Positions 1 to 8,174 of a stretch of 24,393 nt of DNA are shown one piece after another. A program made the translations under genes and the position numbers. The stretch lies in assembly GCA_050011195.1 (NCBI GenBank), contig JBEKJO010000097.1, positions 1-24,393 on the forward strand, given 5' to 3'. A model generated the notes under the pieces. It had not been told where the DNA came from and ran no database searches. It worked only from the letters and a program-made list of their open reading frames with translations. Source of the stretch: PALSA-1440 sp050011195 (GTDB taxonomy: Bacteria > Verrucomicrobiota > Verrucomicrobiia > Limisphaerales > UBA8199). Position 1 is the first letter of the stretch; each line of letters begins with the position of its first letter.

Positions 1-1494
1 CTCGATCTCTATTACACCGACAGCACCACCAACCTCTGCCACAGCGCCACTTTCCCGGTGACCAACGGCTTTTTGGCCGCAACCGTGCCGGCCAATTGTG
101 TCTTCACTCTGGTCGGCTTCGATCCAGCCAGGATCGCAGTTTCCGTCCTCATCACCAACCCGGTGGACGGGGCCTTTTACAGTGCGCCGGCGACCATTCC
201 CATCCAGGCCAGCGCCACCACCACCACCGGCAACGTCAGCCAGGTCGAGTTCTTCAGCGGCACAACCGACCTCGGCGGGGTTGTCCCCCCGCCGTACAGC
301 ATCACTTGGAGCAATGTTCCGCCGGGCACTTATGCGCTCACCGCCTGCGCCACCAATTCCGTCGGCGACTTCCGCGTGTCTCCGGTCGTCCACGTCACCG
401 TGGTTGGCCCGATAGCGCAGATTAGCCTCACGCCATCGAATGCCGCCGTGGTCCCTTACGGTACCCAGCGGTTTACTGCGTCGGCTGCCGACGCGCTCGG
501 AACCGTAATCGACCCGCCTCCGGCTTTTGCCTGGTCGGTCAGCGGCGGCGGGACGATCGACACCAACGGTCTGTTCACCGCGGGCGGCAGTGTTGGCGGG
601 CCATTTGCCCTCGTCGCCAGCGACAACGGTATCACCGGTACCGCCAGCGTCTCTGTCGCCATCAACGTCAACCTTGCCCCGGCTGGCGCCGGCTGCATTT
701 GGTACAGCCTCACTGCGTCCACCAACAGTTCGCCGCAGGCGGCGGCGCCTGGCGTCAACGATGGCGATCTCACTACCGATGTTCCCCTCACACCCGGCGG
801 CACAGACGATCTCACGAACGCTTACGAAGCCGCCGGCGTTGTTTGGTCCACGCCGCAGACTATCAACCGCGTCATCTACTACAACGGCTCCTACACCACG
901 AACGGCAATGGCGTGTTCGCCGATGAGTTCGGACTGCAATTCTCGCCGGACGGCTCAACCTGGACCAATGCCGCTCCGGCAACGCCAGCTTCACTTTCAC
1001 TGGCGGCGTGGCCACTGTGCTGGGGGTCCGGTGCGTCGGTCGCGTTAATACCGCCGATAGCCCGCAAAACTCCTGGCTCGCTTTCGCCACGGAGGTGCAG
1101 GCCTTCGCCGCGCCGGTGCCCACTATTTCCGTCCTCATCACCAACCCGGTGGATGGGGCCTCTTACACTGCGCCGGCGACCATTCCCATCCAGGCCAGCG
1201 CCATCACCACCACCGGCAGCATCAGCCAAGTCGAGTTCTTCAGCGGCACAACCGACCTCGGCGGGGTTGTCGCCGCACCGTACGGCATCACCTGGAGCAA
1301 TGTTCCGCCCGGGGCTTATCTGCTTGCCGCCAGCGCCACCAATTCCGTCGGCAACTTTGGCGTGTCTCCGGTCGTCCACGTCACCGTGGTCGGCCCGACC
1401 GCCCAGATTAGCCTCACACCGACCAATGCCGTCGTGGTCCCTTGCGGCACGCAACAGTTCATCGCTGCGGCTGCCGACGCGCTCGGAACTGTAA
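1..1494 (+). CDS. Upstream half of a large secreted multidomain protein (5' end outside window; frame broken at ~973)
   Basis: The frame is open from base 1, so the gene starts upstream; the GTG at 58 is internal. The first ~40 residues (ending in a 'VPANCVFTLVG' phrase) resemble the C-terminal beta-sandwich tail of secreted glycoside hydrolases such as GH30, which is a weak inference. Then follow a Bacterial Ig domain (Big_7 type, 'SVLITNPVDGAFYSAPATIPI' style, ~140-410), a BIG2-like domain ('ISLTPSNAAVVPYGTQRF', ~415-665) and a discoidin/F5-8C-like domain ('NLAPAGAGCIWYS' onward, ~670-973). At 973/974 the text loses 46 bases relative to the second copy. The remaining ~170 codons to the stop at 1494 are out-of-frame S/P/R-rich sequence and are not real protein. 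The true continuation is the frame that reaches 2369. Confidence 0.75.
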   Translation, partial: LDLYYTDSTTNLCHSATFPVTNGFLAATVPANCVFTLVGFDPARIAVSVLITNPVDGAFYSAPATIPIQASATTTTGNVSQVEFFSGTTDLGGVVPPPYSITWSNVPPGTYALTACATNSVGDFRVSPVVHVTVVGPIAQISLTPSNAAVVPYGTQRFTASAADALGTVIDPPPAFAWSVSGGGTIDTNGLFTAGGSVGGPFALVASDNGITGTASVSVAINVNLAPAGAGCIWYSLTASTNSSPQAAAPGVNDGDLTTDVPLTPGGTDDLTNAYEAAGVVWSTPQTINRVIYYNGSYTTNGNGVFADEFGLQFSPDGSTWTNAAPATPASLSLAAWPLCWGSGASVALIPPIARKTPGSLSPRRCRPSPRRCPLFPSSSPTRWMGPLTLRRRPFPSRPAPSPPPAASAKSSSSAAQPTSAGLSPHRTASPGAMFRPGLICLPPAPPIPSATLACLRSSTSPWSARPPRLASHRPMPSWSLAARNSSSLRLPTRSEL

Positions 1495-2152
1495 TCGACC
1501 CCCCGCCGCCCTTTGCCTGGTCGGTCAGCGGCGGCGGGACGATCGACACCAACGGCCTGTTCACCGCGGGCGGCAGTGTCGGCGGGCCATTTACCATCGC
1601 CGCCAGCGACAACGGTGTGACCGGTACCGCCAGCGTCTCTGTCGCCACCAACGTCAACCTTGCCCCTGCCGGCGCCGGCTACATTTGGTACAGCATGGCC
1701 GGGTCCACCGACAGTTTGCCGCAGGCGGCGGCGCCTGGCATCAACGATGGCGATCTCAATACCGATGTTCCCCTCACACCCGGCGGCACAGAGGACCTCC
1801 CGAACGCTTACGAAGCCGCCGGCGTCGTTTGGTCCAACGCACAGACCATCAACCGCGTCATCTATTACAACGGCTCCTACACCACGAACGACGATGGCGT
1901 GTTCGCCGATGGGTTCGGACTGCAATTCTCCCCGGACGGCTCAACCTGGACCAATGCCGGCCCCGCCTGGACCGTCGCTCCTGCTTACGTTTACAACTCG
2001 GCGGCCTCCGGCAACGCCAGCTTCACTTTCACTGGCAGCGTGGCCACCGTGCTGGGTGTCCGTTGTGTGGGTCGTGTCCACACGGTCGAAACCTCCCAAA
2101 ATTCATGGGTTGCGTTTGCCACTGAGGTGCGGGCCTTCGCCGCGCCGGTGCC
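140..2152 (+). repeat. Two tandem ~1-kb coding repeats (units ~140-1120 and ~1126-2152)
   Basis: The unit runs from 'ttccgtcctcatcacc' (first at 141, second at 1127) to 'cttcgccgcgccggtgcc' (ending at 1120 and 2152). The ends are 1032 bp apart (344 codons), but the starts are only 986 bp apart, so unit 1 is 46 bp shorter. The copies are close to identical for long stretches with scattered substitutions. Each unit carries one Ig-like, one BIG2-like and one discoidin-like domain. Confidence 0.9.
973..974 (+). other. 46-bp deletion and frameshift in repeat unit 1
   Basis: Unit 2 reads 'tggaccaatgccg' (1946-1958), then 46 bases, then 'ctccggcaacgcc'. Unit 1 joins these two flanks directly at 973/974. 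As 46 is not a multiple of 3, the frame moves exactly from that of the upstream half to that of the downstream half. The missing segment encodes the 'PAWTVAPAYVYNSAA' part of the discoidin-like domain. It could be a real mutation or an assembly error in a long tandem repeat. Confidence 0.8.
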
Positions 2153-2369
2153 AGCCCCGCCGATGCTGACCGCCAGCGCCGTTTCCAACGGCATCGCCAT
2201 CTCCTGGCCCGGCTCTCCGAGCAACTACGTGCTGGAAGCCGCCACCAACCTGCTACCGCCCGTCACCTGGTCGCCGGTGGCTAACACCCCGCAACCGGTC
2301 GGTGGCCTGCTCACGATTACCGTCCCATCAACGTCTGCCTGCCAGTACTTCCGCCTCCATCAGCAGTGA
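1008..2369 (+). CDS. Downstream half of the same secreted protein: Ig-like, BIG2-like, discoidin-like and C-terminal module
   Basis: This is the same protein in the shifted frame; the frame is meaningful from about 974, and the GTG at 1008 has no Shine-Dalgarno sequence, so it is not a credible independent start. Domains in order are the tail of discoidin-like copy 1, a Bacterial Ig domain from ~1126, a BIG2-like domain from ~1405, discoidin-like copy 2 (~1660-2110, with 'GVVWSNAQTINRVIYYNGSY' and 'FSPDGSTWTN'), and a C-terminal module with 'ISWPGSPSNYVLEAATNL' and 'CQYFRL', a pattern common at the ends of verrucomicrobial secreted proteins. The stop is TGA at 2367-2369. The role is probably carbohydrate or surface binding outside the cell, judged from domains only. 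Whether a full-length product is still made depends on the frameshift being real. Confidence 0.7.
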   Translation: MATVLGVRCVGRVNTADSPQNSWLAFATEVQAFAAPVPTISVLITNPVDGASYTAPATIPIQASAITTTGSISQVEFFSGTTDLGGVVAAPYGITWSNVPPGAYLLAASATNSVGNFGVSPVVHVTVVGPTAQISLTPTNAVVVPCGTQQFIAAAADALGTVIDPPPPFAWSVSGGGTIDTNGLFTAGGSVGGPFTIAASDNGVTGTASVSVATNVNLAPAGAGYIWYSMAGSTDSLPQAAAPGINDGDLNTDVPLTPGGTEDLPNAYEAAGVVWSNAQTINRVIYYNGSYTTNDDGVFADGFGLQFSPDGSTWTNAGPAWTVAPAYVYNSAASGNASFTFTGSVATVLGVRCVGRVHTVETSQNSWVAFATEVRAFAAPVPAPPMLTASAVSNGIAISWPGSPSNYVLEAATNLLPPVTWSPVANTPQPVGGLLTITVPSTSACQYFRLHQQ

Positions 2370-2383
2370 CCGCCGAGAGCTTC

Positions 2384-2407
2384 TGCGCCGGCAATTCAAC
2401 CGGCGCA
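2384..2407. terminator. Hairpin between convergent genes (possible bidirectional terminator)
   Basis: A perfect 8-bp stem TGCGCCGG / CCGGCGCA with an 8-base loop lies in the 48-bp gap between the + strand surface protein (ends 2369) and recF (3' end 2418). There is no T-run on either side, so terminator function is inferred from position and symmetry. Confidence 0.4.
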
Positions 2408-2417
2408 CGCAGATGGG

Positions 2418-3500
2418 TCATTTACCCTCCTTGAGCAGCGTCCCTTCTTTGACCCGCCAGCGCTGCCCTTCGCGCCCCGGTTCCTCCGGCCAGTTTTCCT
2501 CTGTGGCCGTCATGAACACCTGGCCGTGCGACTGCTGTGCCCGCTGCAGCAACGGCGGAAAACCGCTGCGCCGCATCACGTCTAGCTCCCCCATAATGTC
2601 GTCGATGAGGAGGACCGGGGGCGAGCCGTGCAAGCCGGTCAGATACTCGGCTTGCGCCAGCTTGAGGGCGATGGCGAGCGTGCGCTTTTGCCCCTCGCTG
2701 CCGAACTGCGCCGCCGAACGGTTGTCCAGCAGGAGTTGCAAGTCGTCCCGGTGCGGCCCGATGAGGGTCGAGCGATAGGCGCCCTCGCGGTGCCGGGATT
2801 GCGCCAACTCCACGCTGAAGTCCTGCTTCACGCTCGGCTGATACTCCAGGCGCAGTTCCTCCGCCTCGCTCGAAATGCGGTGATAGGCCAGCCGGGCCAG
2901 CGGCGAGAACCTGGGGACCAGTTCGCGGCGCAGCCGGGTGATTTCCTCGCCGCTCATGACCAGCTCGCGGGAAAAGCCGTCCAGCGCCGCCGGGTCGGGC
3001 CTCGGGTGTTTGAGCAGCGCATTGCGCGAGCGCAGCGCCCGAGTGTAGCGCTGCAGCAGCGGCAAATAGCCCGGATAGGTTTGCGACAGCAGCAAGTCGA
3101 GAAAGCGCCGCCGCGCGCGCGCCGCCCCTTTGACCAAATGCAAATCCTCCGTGCAGAAGACCACCGTGCGCAGCACGCCCAGGAAATCCGTCAGCTTCCG
3201 CACCGGCCGTCCATCCAGGCTCAGGCTCCGTTCCGCACTGGACCAGTACATCTTAATGTCGTGTTCCCCCTGCCCGACCAGCTTGCCGCCGACGAAATAG
3301 CCTTTCTGCTCGTGCCGGACCATCTGCGCGCCGCCCACGCCGCGAAAGGAGCGCAGCGTGGCCATGAGATAAACGGCTTCGAGAAGGTTGGTCTTGCCCT
3401 GGGCATTGTCGCCCAGCAGCAGGTGAAACCCGGGAGCAAAATCGACATCCAGCCGCGCGTAGTTGCGGAAATCCCGAAGGCGCAAATGGGCCAGATGCAT
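2418..3500 (-). CDS. recF: DNA replication and repair protein RecF
   Basis: RecF is a cytoplasmic SMC-like ATPase that helps load RecA at single-strand gaps together with RecO and RecR. The 360-residue length is normal for the family. The N-terminus ('LAHLRLRDFRNY') is the classical RecF start. Walker A is GDNAQGKT (residues 30-37), the ABC-type signature region is FGSEGQKRT (266-274), and Walker B with the D-loop is VLLIDDIMGELD (296-307). 'GPHRDDL' at 248-254 is also diagnostic. The start at 3500 matches family N-termini, although its ribosome binding site is weak. The gene stands alone between two surface-protein genes, not beside dnaA, dnaN or gyrB as in many bacteria. Identification is very secure. 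Confidence 0.97.
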   Translation of the reverse strand: MHLAHLRLRDFRNYARLDVDFAPGFHLLLGDNAQGKTNLLEAVYLMATLRSFRGVGGAQMVRHEQKGYFVGGKLVGQGEHDIKMYWSSAERSLSLDGRPVRKLTDFLGVLRTVVFCTEDLHLVKGAARARRRFLDLLLSQTYPGYLPLLQRYTRALRSRNALLKHPRPDPAALDGFSRELVMSGEEITRLRRELVPRFSPLARLAYHRISSEAEELRLEYQPSVKQDFSVELAQSRHREGAYRSTLIGPHRDDLQLLLDNRSAAQFGSEGQKRTLAIALKLAQAEYLTGLHGSPPVLLIDDIMGELDVMRRSGFPPLLQRAQQSHGQVFMTATEENWPEEPGREGQRWRVKEGTLLKEGK

Positions 3501-3619
3501 GTCTTCAGCATGGATGGCGGCGGCTTTGGGGGCGAGAATTTTTCACCCGCCCAGCCCGGCTTTCTCATAGCCACCGCCAATATCTGCAACGGGTCTGAAT
3601 TCCGCTTGGTGCCGCCCAC

Positions 3620-3648
3620 AAAAAAACCGGCGGCCGAATGGCCGCCGG
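3620..3648 (-). terminator. Rho-independent terminator for the 3677-5578 gene
   Basis: A perfect 9-bp GC stem (ccggcggcc 3627-3635, ggccgccgg 3640-3648) with a 4-base loop is followed on the minus strand by seven Ts (A-run 3620-3626 on the plus strand). It lies 28 bp beyond the stop codon of the minus-strand gene, and upstream of recF, so it should insulate recF from that gene. Confidence 0.92.
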
Positions 3649-3676
3649 GCTGAGAACCGTTAAGAAGTCACCGAGG

Positions 3677-5578
3677 TTACTCCGCCGGAGGATTGGCTTC
3701 CGGCACGGCGCGGTAGAACTGGACCTGATTGTTCTGGGCATCCGGATCCACAAAGTCAATCGAACCGTGGATGACCTGGTTCGTGCAGATGGGTGTCCAG
3801 TGGAGCAGGTCGGCCGTGGACTCGACATGGAACCAGGCGCCGTCCGGGCCTTTCGCAGCGACGTGGAAGCATCTATCCGGCAGCACGCCCGTCACCGGCG
3901 GCGGAACGGGGGCTTCAAGAATGATCGCCGCGGCCCTGTCCGGGTGGCCGATGATGTAGCTCCCCGGCGTTAGCTTGAGGATGACGGTGCTGATGATGGC
4001 CGGCGAACTGTCATCGAGCGGCACCACCGTAATCAGGGCGGCGCGCTCGCCGGCCAGAATTGTCACGGTGCCCGGCAACTTCACATAATCCACGCCGTTG
4101 CTCGCGGTGCCGCCAATGTCGTACGTAACCGCCAGGTCGTCGTTGGTTTCACCGAGGCGGCGCACGGCGAAGACCGCGTCCTTGGGGCCACAGTTGGTGA
4201 AGTAGCGGCAGACCGCGGTGCTGGCAGTCCAATTGGTCCAAGCAGGCGTCGCGCCGACCAGACCCAGCCACGGCCAGCAATTGGTGCCCCTAATGGCGAT
4301 CGGATCGAGGGCTACAATGTCCACCACATTGGTCGGGGTCGGCGGCGACACGGGCGGCAGGATGGTGACGTTGACCGCATCGGAAACAGTGGAAGCGCCG
4401 CGGTTATCGGTGGCTACCGCAGTCAAGGCAAAGGTCCCCTGCGGGGCGTTGCTCCAAACCAGCTCCCAGTAGTTAGTAGGAACAACAATCAGGATGGGCG
4501 GTTGAACGGGGCCGGGAGGCAGCGGCGGCGGCACAGCCGTCACCTGATGGCCCGGCCCCAGGTCGTTGGTGCCGGCGAAGAACTCCACCTTGGTTACGTA
4601 GCCGTCCGGGTCGGCGGCATAGGCGTAAATCGGGATGTGCACCGGCGCCCGGAACGTCGCGCCGTCAGCCGGGCTGGTAATGCGCACCACCGGCGGCAGG
4701 TTCGTGGGCGGCGGCGGCGGCGGGCCGGGATGGACGGTGATGCTGACCGGGTCAGAGGTGGTGGAGTCGCCGTGGTTATCGGTGGCTTCGGCGGTCAGCA
4801 GAACATTGGTCCCCGCCGGCACGTTGGTCCAGACCAGCACGAACGGACGGTAGGGCGGCATCGGCGGCATGGGCGGGAAGGGGCCGGGTATCGCCGGTAA
4901 AATGATCGGCGACGGTGAGTTGCTGACGATGCCGAGGCTGACGCCGTTCTCAAAAAACTCCACGCTGACCACAGAGCCATCCAGGTCCCTGGCGCAGGCC
5001 ACAATCGGCAGGTTGATGGGCGTATAAAAAGTCGCCCCGCTGGTCGGAAAAACGATGCTCACCTCCGGCGGGATGTTCGTCAGCGGACCCGAAACGATGT
5101 CAACCGTCGCGTTGCTGGGATCACCAATAATGTAGTTAATCGGAATGGCTGGGGTCATCCCCGGGGAGTTCGTCAGGGTAAGAATGACCGTTTCGGCTCC
5201 CGACTGGCCGCGATCGATCGGCTGGATCACAATGTCGCCGGAAAGCACACCGCTGGGGATTTGCACCCAGTTGCTGATCGTTTGATAGTCCACGCCATTG
5301 GATGCCGTGCCGCTGATTTCATAGTACACGTTGAGGGCCGGCGCGGGGTTGCCAGTCCGCAATACCGTGAACACGCCGGGGGTGCCCGACCAAGTAGCGA
5401 TCGGGTCCGTCGCCCAGATCGTGACGACCGGGATGCTGGTGGTGATCGGAGGTGAAACTGTAACCTGCGCGAGACTGCTGAACGCCAGTCCCAGCGTGAG
5501 AAAGACAGCAAATTGGCATCCCTGAATGGCCCATGTCGAACGCATCGTTTTCATACGACTCAAACCTTTCATTTTCAT
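3677..5578 (-). CDS. Secreted protein with two Calx-beta and two bacterial Ig-like domains
   Basis: This is an exported extracellular protein of 633 residues. An N-terminal signal peptide (hydrophobic core ~22-36, likely cleavage near 'SSLAQ') is followed by a Calx-beta domain (~40-165, with 'NGVDYQTISNWVQIPSG'), two Bacterial Ig (Big_7) domains separated by proline-rich linkers (~170-285 and ~295-405), a second Calx-beta domain (~415-555, 'NGVDYVKLPGTVTILAGE'), and a C-terminal module with 'FHVESTADLLHWTPICTN' and 'VQFYRAV'. No catalytic domain is visible, so adhesion or a structural surface role is inferred. The start is uncertain: ATG codons lie at 5578, 5572, 5554 and 5545. AAAGG about 10 bases before the ATG at 5554 makes that one attractive and leaves the signal peptide intact. 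A strong terminator follows. Confidence 0.85.
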   Translation of the reverse strand: MKMKGLSRMKTMRSTWAIQGCQFAVFLTLGLAFSSLAQVTVSPPITTSIPVVTIWATDPIATWSGTPGVFTVLRTGNPAPALNVYYEISGTASNGVDYQTISNWVQIPSGVLSGDIVIQPIDRGQSGAETVILTLTNSPGMTPAIPINYIIGDPSNATVDIVSGPLTNIPPEVSIVFPTSGATFYTPINLPIVACARDLDGSVVSVEFFENGVSLGIVSNSPSPIILPAIPGPFPPMPPMPPYRPFVLVWTNVPAGTNVLLTAEATDNHGDSTTSDPVSITVHPGPPPPPPTNLPPVVRITSPADGATFRAPVHIPIYAYAADPDGYVTKVEFFAGTNDLGPGHQVTAVPPPLPPGPVQPPILIVVPTNYWELVWSNAPQGTFALTAVATDNRGASTVSDAVNVTILPPVSPPTPTNVVDIVALDPIAIRGTNCWPWLGLVGATPAWTNWTASTAVCRYFTNCGPKDAVFAVRRLGETNDDLAVTYDIGGTASNGVDYVKLPGTVTILAGERAALITVVPLDDSSPAIISTVILKLTPGSYIIGHPDRAAAIILEAPVPPPVTGVLPDRCFHVAAKGPDGAWFHVESTADLLHWTPICTNQVIHGSIDFVDPDAQNNQVQFYRAVPEANPPAE

Positions 5579-5738
5579 GCCCGCTTAACTGCTAATCTAG
5601 CGACAAACTTCGCCTGAAATATCAGAGAAGTCAAGGGGGAAAGTTGAAACTATCGGGCCCTTCAACCCACCCAAAATTGCCGGCTGCTGAGCAATAAATG
5701 TATGTGCAAAAGACAAGCAACTGCGTGCCAGAGAGTAT

Positions 5739-6569
5739 TTATTGTTTTTTGGCCTGTATGTAGAGCGCGATGGCTTCCTCGGCAGAAGCCCCTTCGAGCA
5801 CGATGGCGCGGAGCGCCCGCAGGGTGGCTGCCGGGTATTCGCTCCCCCATACGCGGCGACCTATGGCTGCGCCGCTGGCCCCATGAGTCATCGCCTCGTG
5901 CAACTGATGAAAGATCGCCAACTCACCCGAACTCTTCGGCCCGCCCGCCATGATCACGGGCAGGTGGCTCGTCGCCACGGCCTGCGCGTATCCCGCGGGA
6001 TCTCCGTTATAGACCGTCTTTACTACGTCGCAGCCATACTCCAGACCCAAACGCATCGCCAGGGCCAGGTCGGCGGAGGTCGGCGCCGTCTGGGCGGGGC
6101 TGGTGGAGGAAACGCGCGGGATGATCTCACCGCAAAGCGGCAGGCCGATTCGTTCGCATTGCGCGGAGACCGCCGCCAGCTTCTTGAGCAAGTCGGCCTC
6201 AACCTGTGGGCTGCCGGTTCCCACGTAGCAGTTGACGACCACCATATCGGCGCCCAGCGCCGCCGCCTCCCCGGCATCGTGGAGCAGGTGCATGATCGTA
6301 TCCGGACCGCCCAGGTGGGAGAGCGTGGCGTCGATGCGCAGGATGACGCCCAGATCGCCGACCTGGTCGATGGCCTGGCGCAAAGCCCCAGCGGTCAAAA
6401 GGACGGCGGTCGCTCCGTTTTCGCGAGCCAGGGCGAGGAGCTGGGCGGGGCTTTCGGTGCCGGGCTGAGGCCCAAAGTAGATAGGATGGTCCAGGGGCAA
6501 CACCAGCGCCTTTCCGTCGCGGAAGACGCGCCGCATTCGCAGTTGTTTGCCCATATTGGTTACGATCAT
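5739..6569 (-). CDS. Class I (Schiff-base) aldolase of the DeoC/FbaB/LsrF family
   Basis: This is a cytoplasmic TIM-barrel aldolase of 276 residues, related to archaeal-type fructose-bisphosphate aldolase (DhnA) and LsrF. Family marks visible are LDHPI (26-30), K184 in VVKTVYNGD as the expected Schiff-base lysine, the phosphate-binding loop AGGPK (208-212) and GRRVWG (237-242). It is the last gene of the ABC-transporter operon, 33 bp after the ATPase gene. With an isomerase and a PfkB kinase encoded divergently, the likely job is cleavage of a ketose phosphate to dihydroxyacetone phosphate and an aldehyde. The exact substrate cannot be read from sequence. The start is either ATG 6569 (GAAAGG just upstream) or ATG 6554, since homologues often begin 'MGKQLR'. 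Confidence 0.88.
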   Translation of the reverse strand: MIVTNMGKQLRMRRVFRDGKALVLPLDHPIYFGPQPGTESPAQLLALARENGATAVLLTAGALRQAIDQVGDLGVILRIDATLSHLGGPDTIMHLLHDAGEAAALGADMVVVNCYVGTGSPQVEADLLKKLAAVSAQCERIGLPLCGEIIPRVSSTSPAQTAPTSADLALAMRLGLEYGCDVVKTVYNGDPAGYAQAVATSHLPVIMAGGPKSSGELAIFHQLHEAMTHGASGAAIGRRVWGSEYPAATLRALRAIVLEGASAEEAIALYIQAKKQ

Positions 6570-6602
6570 ATTGCCTTTCTTTTTTGAGGGTTAAGTGGTT
6601 AA

Positions 6603-8174
6603 TTAATTGGCTAAAGCGGAACCTGTGGCCAGATGGATGAGTTCCTGTTCTGTGGCCGTGCGCCCGTTGACTTCGCCGGCCAGGGCGCCTTCGTGCAGCA
6701 CCAGAATGCGGTCACACAGACCGAGTAGTTCCGGCATTTCAGAGGAGACCACCATGACGCCGTTGCCAGCCTCGGCGTATTCACGCAGCAGCCGGTGGAT
6801 TTCCGCCTTGGCCCCGATATCAATGCCGCGCGTGGGCTCATCCACGATCAAGACCTTGGGCGAAGTGGCCAGCCAGCGGGCCAGCAGCGCCTTCTGCTGG
6901 TTGCCGCCGGAAAGATTTCGGATTTCCTGAGCGGGATTCCATCCGATGATCTTCAAGTAGCTGCCCAACTCGCGGCAAAGGCACCTCTGGACGATGCCTT
7001 CCGTCGAGCACTGCTTCAGTTTCCCGCAGAGGATGCTCCCCTCAACCCACTGTTGACACCGGCATGTCCGCGACCGCAAAAAGCGCTCACGGTTTGCGCA
7101 AAGGATGTTTTCCTCCACGGTCTGGTCCAGGAACAATCCCTGCGTCTTACGGTCTTCCGGCACGTAGGCGATGCCCGCCTGGACCGCGTCACGGATGCAG
7201 CGGAATCGCCGGGGTTTGCCCTCCAGCATCATCCGGCCCGCATCCCTCGGGTCAGCACAGAAAATGGCGCGCATCAACTCCGTGCGGCCCGCTCCCACCA
7301 GCCCGGAAAAACCGAGAATCTCGCGGCGGCGCAACGCGAAGCTGATGTCCTGAAAGTGATCCCGGCGGGTAAAACCCTCGACCGAAAATAGAACCTCCCC
7401 AACCCGTTCCGCTTTGGCCGGATACAATTGGTTCAGCTCCCGGCCCACCATCGCGCGCAGAACGGCGGGCCGGGAAATATCTTCGCTCCGCCAACTTCCC
7501 ACCCGCTGGCCGTCGCGCAGCACGGTGATGCGGTCGCTGACGCGGAAGACTTCATCCATCCGGTGGGAGATATAGACCACGCCGACCGATTTGGTCTTGA
7601 GCTTGCGGATCGTCTCCAGCACCAGTTCGGCTTCGTGGACCTCGAGCGCTGAAGTTGGCTCATCGAAGATAATGACTTTCGGCTCCCAGGCCAGCGCCTT
7701 GAGGATTTCAACCACCTGCCGGTACCCCATCCCCAGCGACGACACCGGCGCACGGGCATCGATGGCGGGGCAAAACTCGGCGAGCATTTCACCGGCGCGC
7801 CGATACAGTCTTTTCCAATCGACGAACCCGCCCCAGCGCGGCTCCAATTCCGCCAGAATGTTCTCGGCCACTGTGAGCTCCGCCGCCAGGCTCAACTCCT
7901 GGTGCGCCATCGCGATTCCGGCTCGCAGCGCGTGCGCCGGGGACTTGGGCGCGAACTCCCGCCCACAAAAGGTGATCTGGCCCCCGTCCGGCGCGTGAAT
8001 CCCCGCGGCAATTCGCATCAGTGTGCTCTTCCCCGCTCCATTCTCGCCCGCCAGCGCATGCACTTCTCCCGCATGAATATCCAGATCCACGCCTTCCAAC
8101 ACGACCGCCTCGCCGAAGCGTTTTCGGATCGAGCGCATTTCCAATAAAGCTGAATTCGTGTCTTTCTGGCTCAT
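6603..8174 (-). CDS. Sugar ABC transporter ATP-binding protein (RbsA/MglA family, two ATPase domains)
   Basis: This cytoplasmic motor subunit of a CUT2-type monosaccharide importer has 523 residues, normal for the family. ATPase domain 1 has Walker A GENGAGKST (43-51) and Walker B VIIFDEPTSALE (168-178), with a degenerate signature (SSLGMGYRQ, 145-153). Domain 2 has the family's degenerate Walker A GLVGAGRTEL (291-300), signature LSGGNQQK (421-428) and VLIVDEPTRGID (441-452). The start at 8174 forms an ATGA overlap with the stop of the permease/binding-protein gene, so translation is probably coupled; the frame is open further upstream to 8270, but that part overlaps the previous gene. Oddity: residues 359-400 hold seven cysteines in the helical part of domain 2, which I do not expect in RbsA-like proteins. 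Confidence 0.93.
   Translation of the reverse strand: MSQKDTNSALLEMRSIRKRFGEAVVLEGVDLDIHAGEVHALAGENGAGKSTLMRIAAGIHAPDGGQITFCGREFAPKSPAHALRAGIAMAHQELSLAAELTVAENILAELEPRWGGFVDWKRLYRRAGEMLAEFCPAIDARAPVSSLGMGYRQVVEILKALAWEPKVIIFDEPTSALEVHEAELVLETIRKLKTKSVGVVYISHRMDEVFRVSDRITVLRDGQRVGSWRSEDISRPAVLRAMVGRELNQLYPAKAERVGEVLFSVEGFTRRDHFQDISFALRRREILGFSGLVGAGRTELMRAIFCADPRDAGRMMLEGKPRRFRCIRDAVQAGIAYVPEDRKTQGLFLDQTVEENILCANRERFLRSRTCRCQQWVEGSILCGKLKQCSTEGIVQRCLCRELGSYLKIIGWNPAQEIRNLSGGNQQKALLARWLATSPKVLIVDEPTRGIDIGAKAEIHRLLREYAEAGNGVMVVSSEMPELLGLCDRILVLHEGALAGEVNGRTATEQELIHLATGSALAN

Noticed and set aside
891..1925. Minus-strand open frame of 344 codons across the duplicated region
   Set aside because: Repetitive Gly/Ala/Val/Arg antisense translation of the Ig-like and discoidin repeats.
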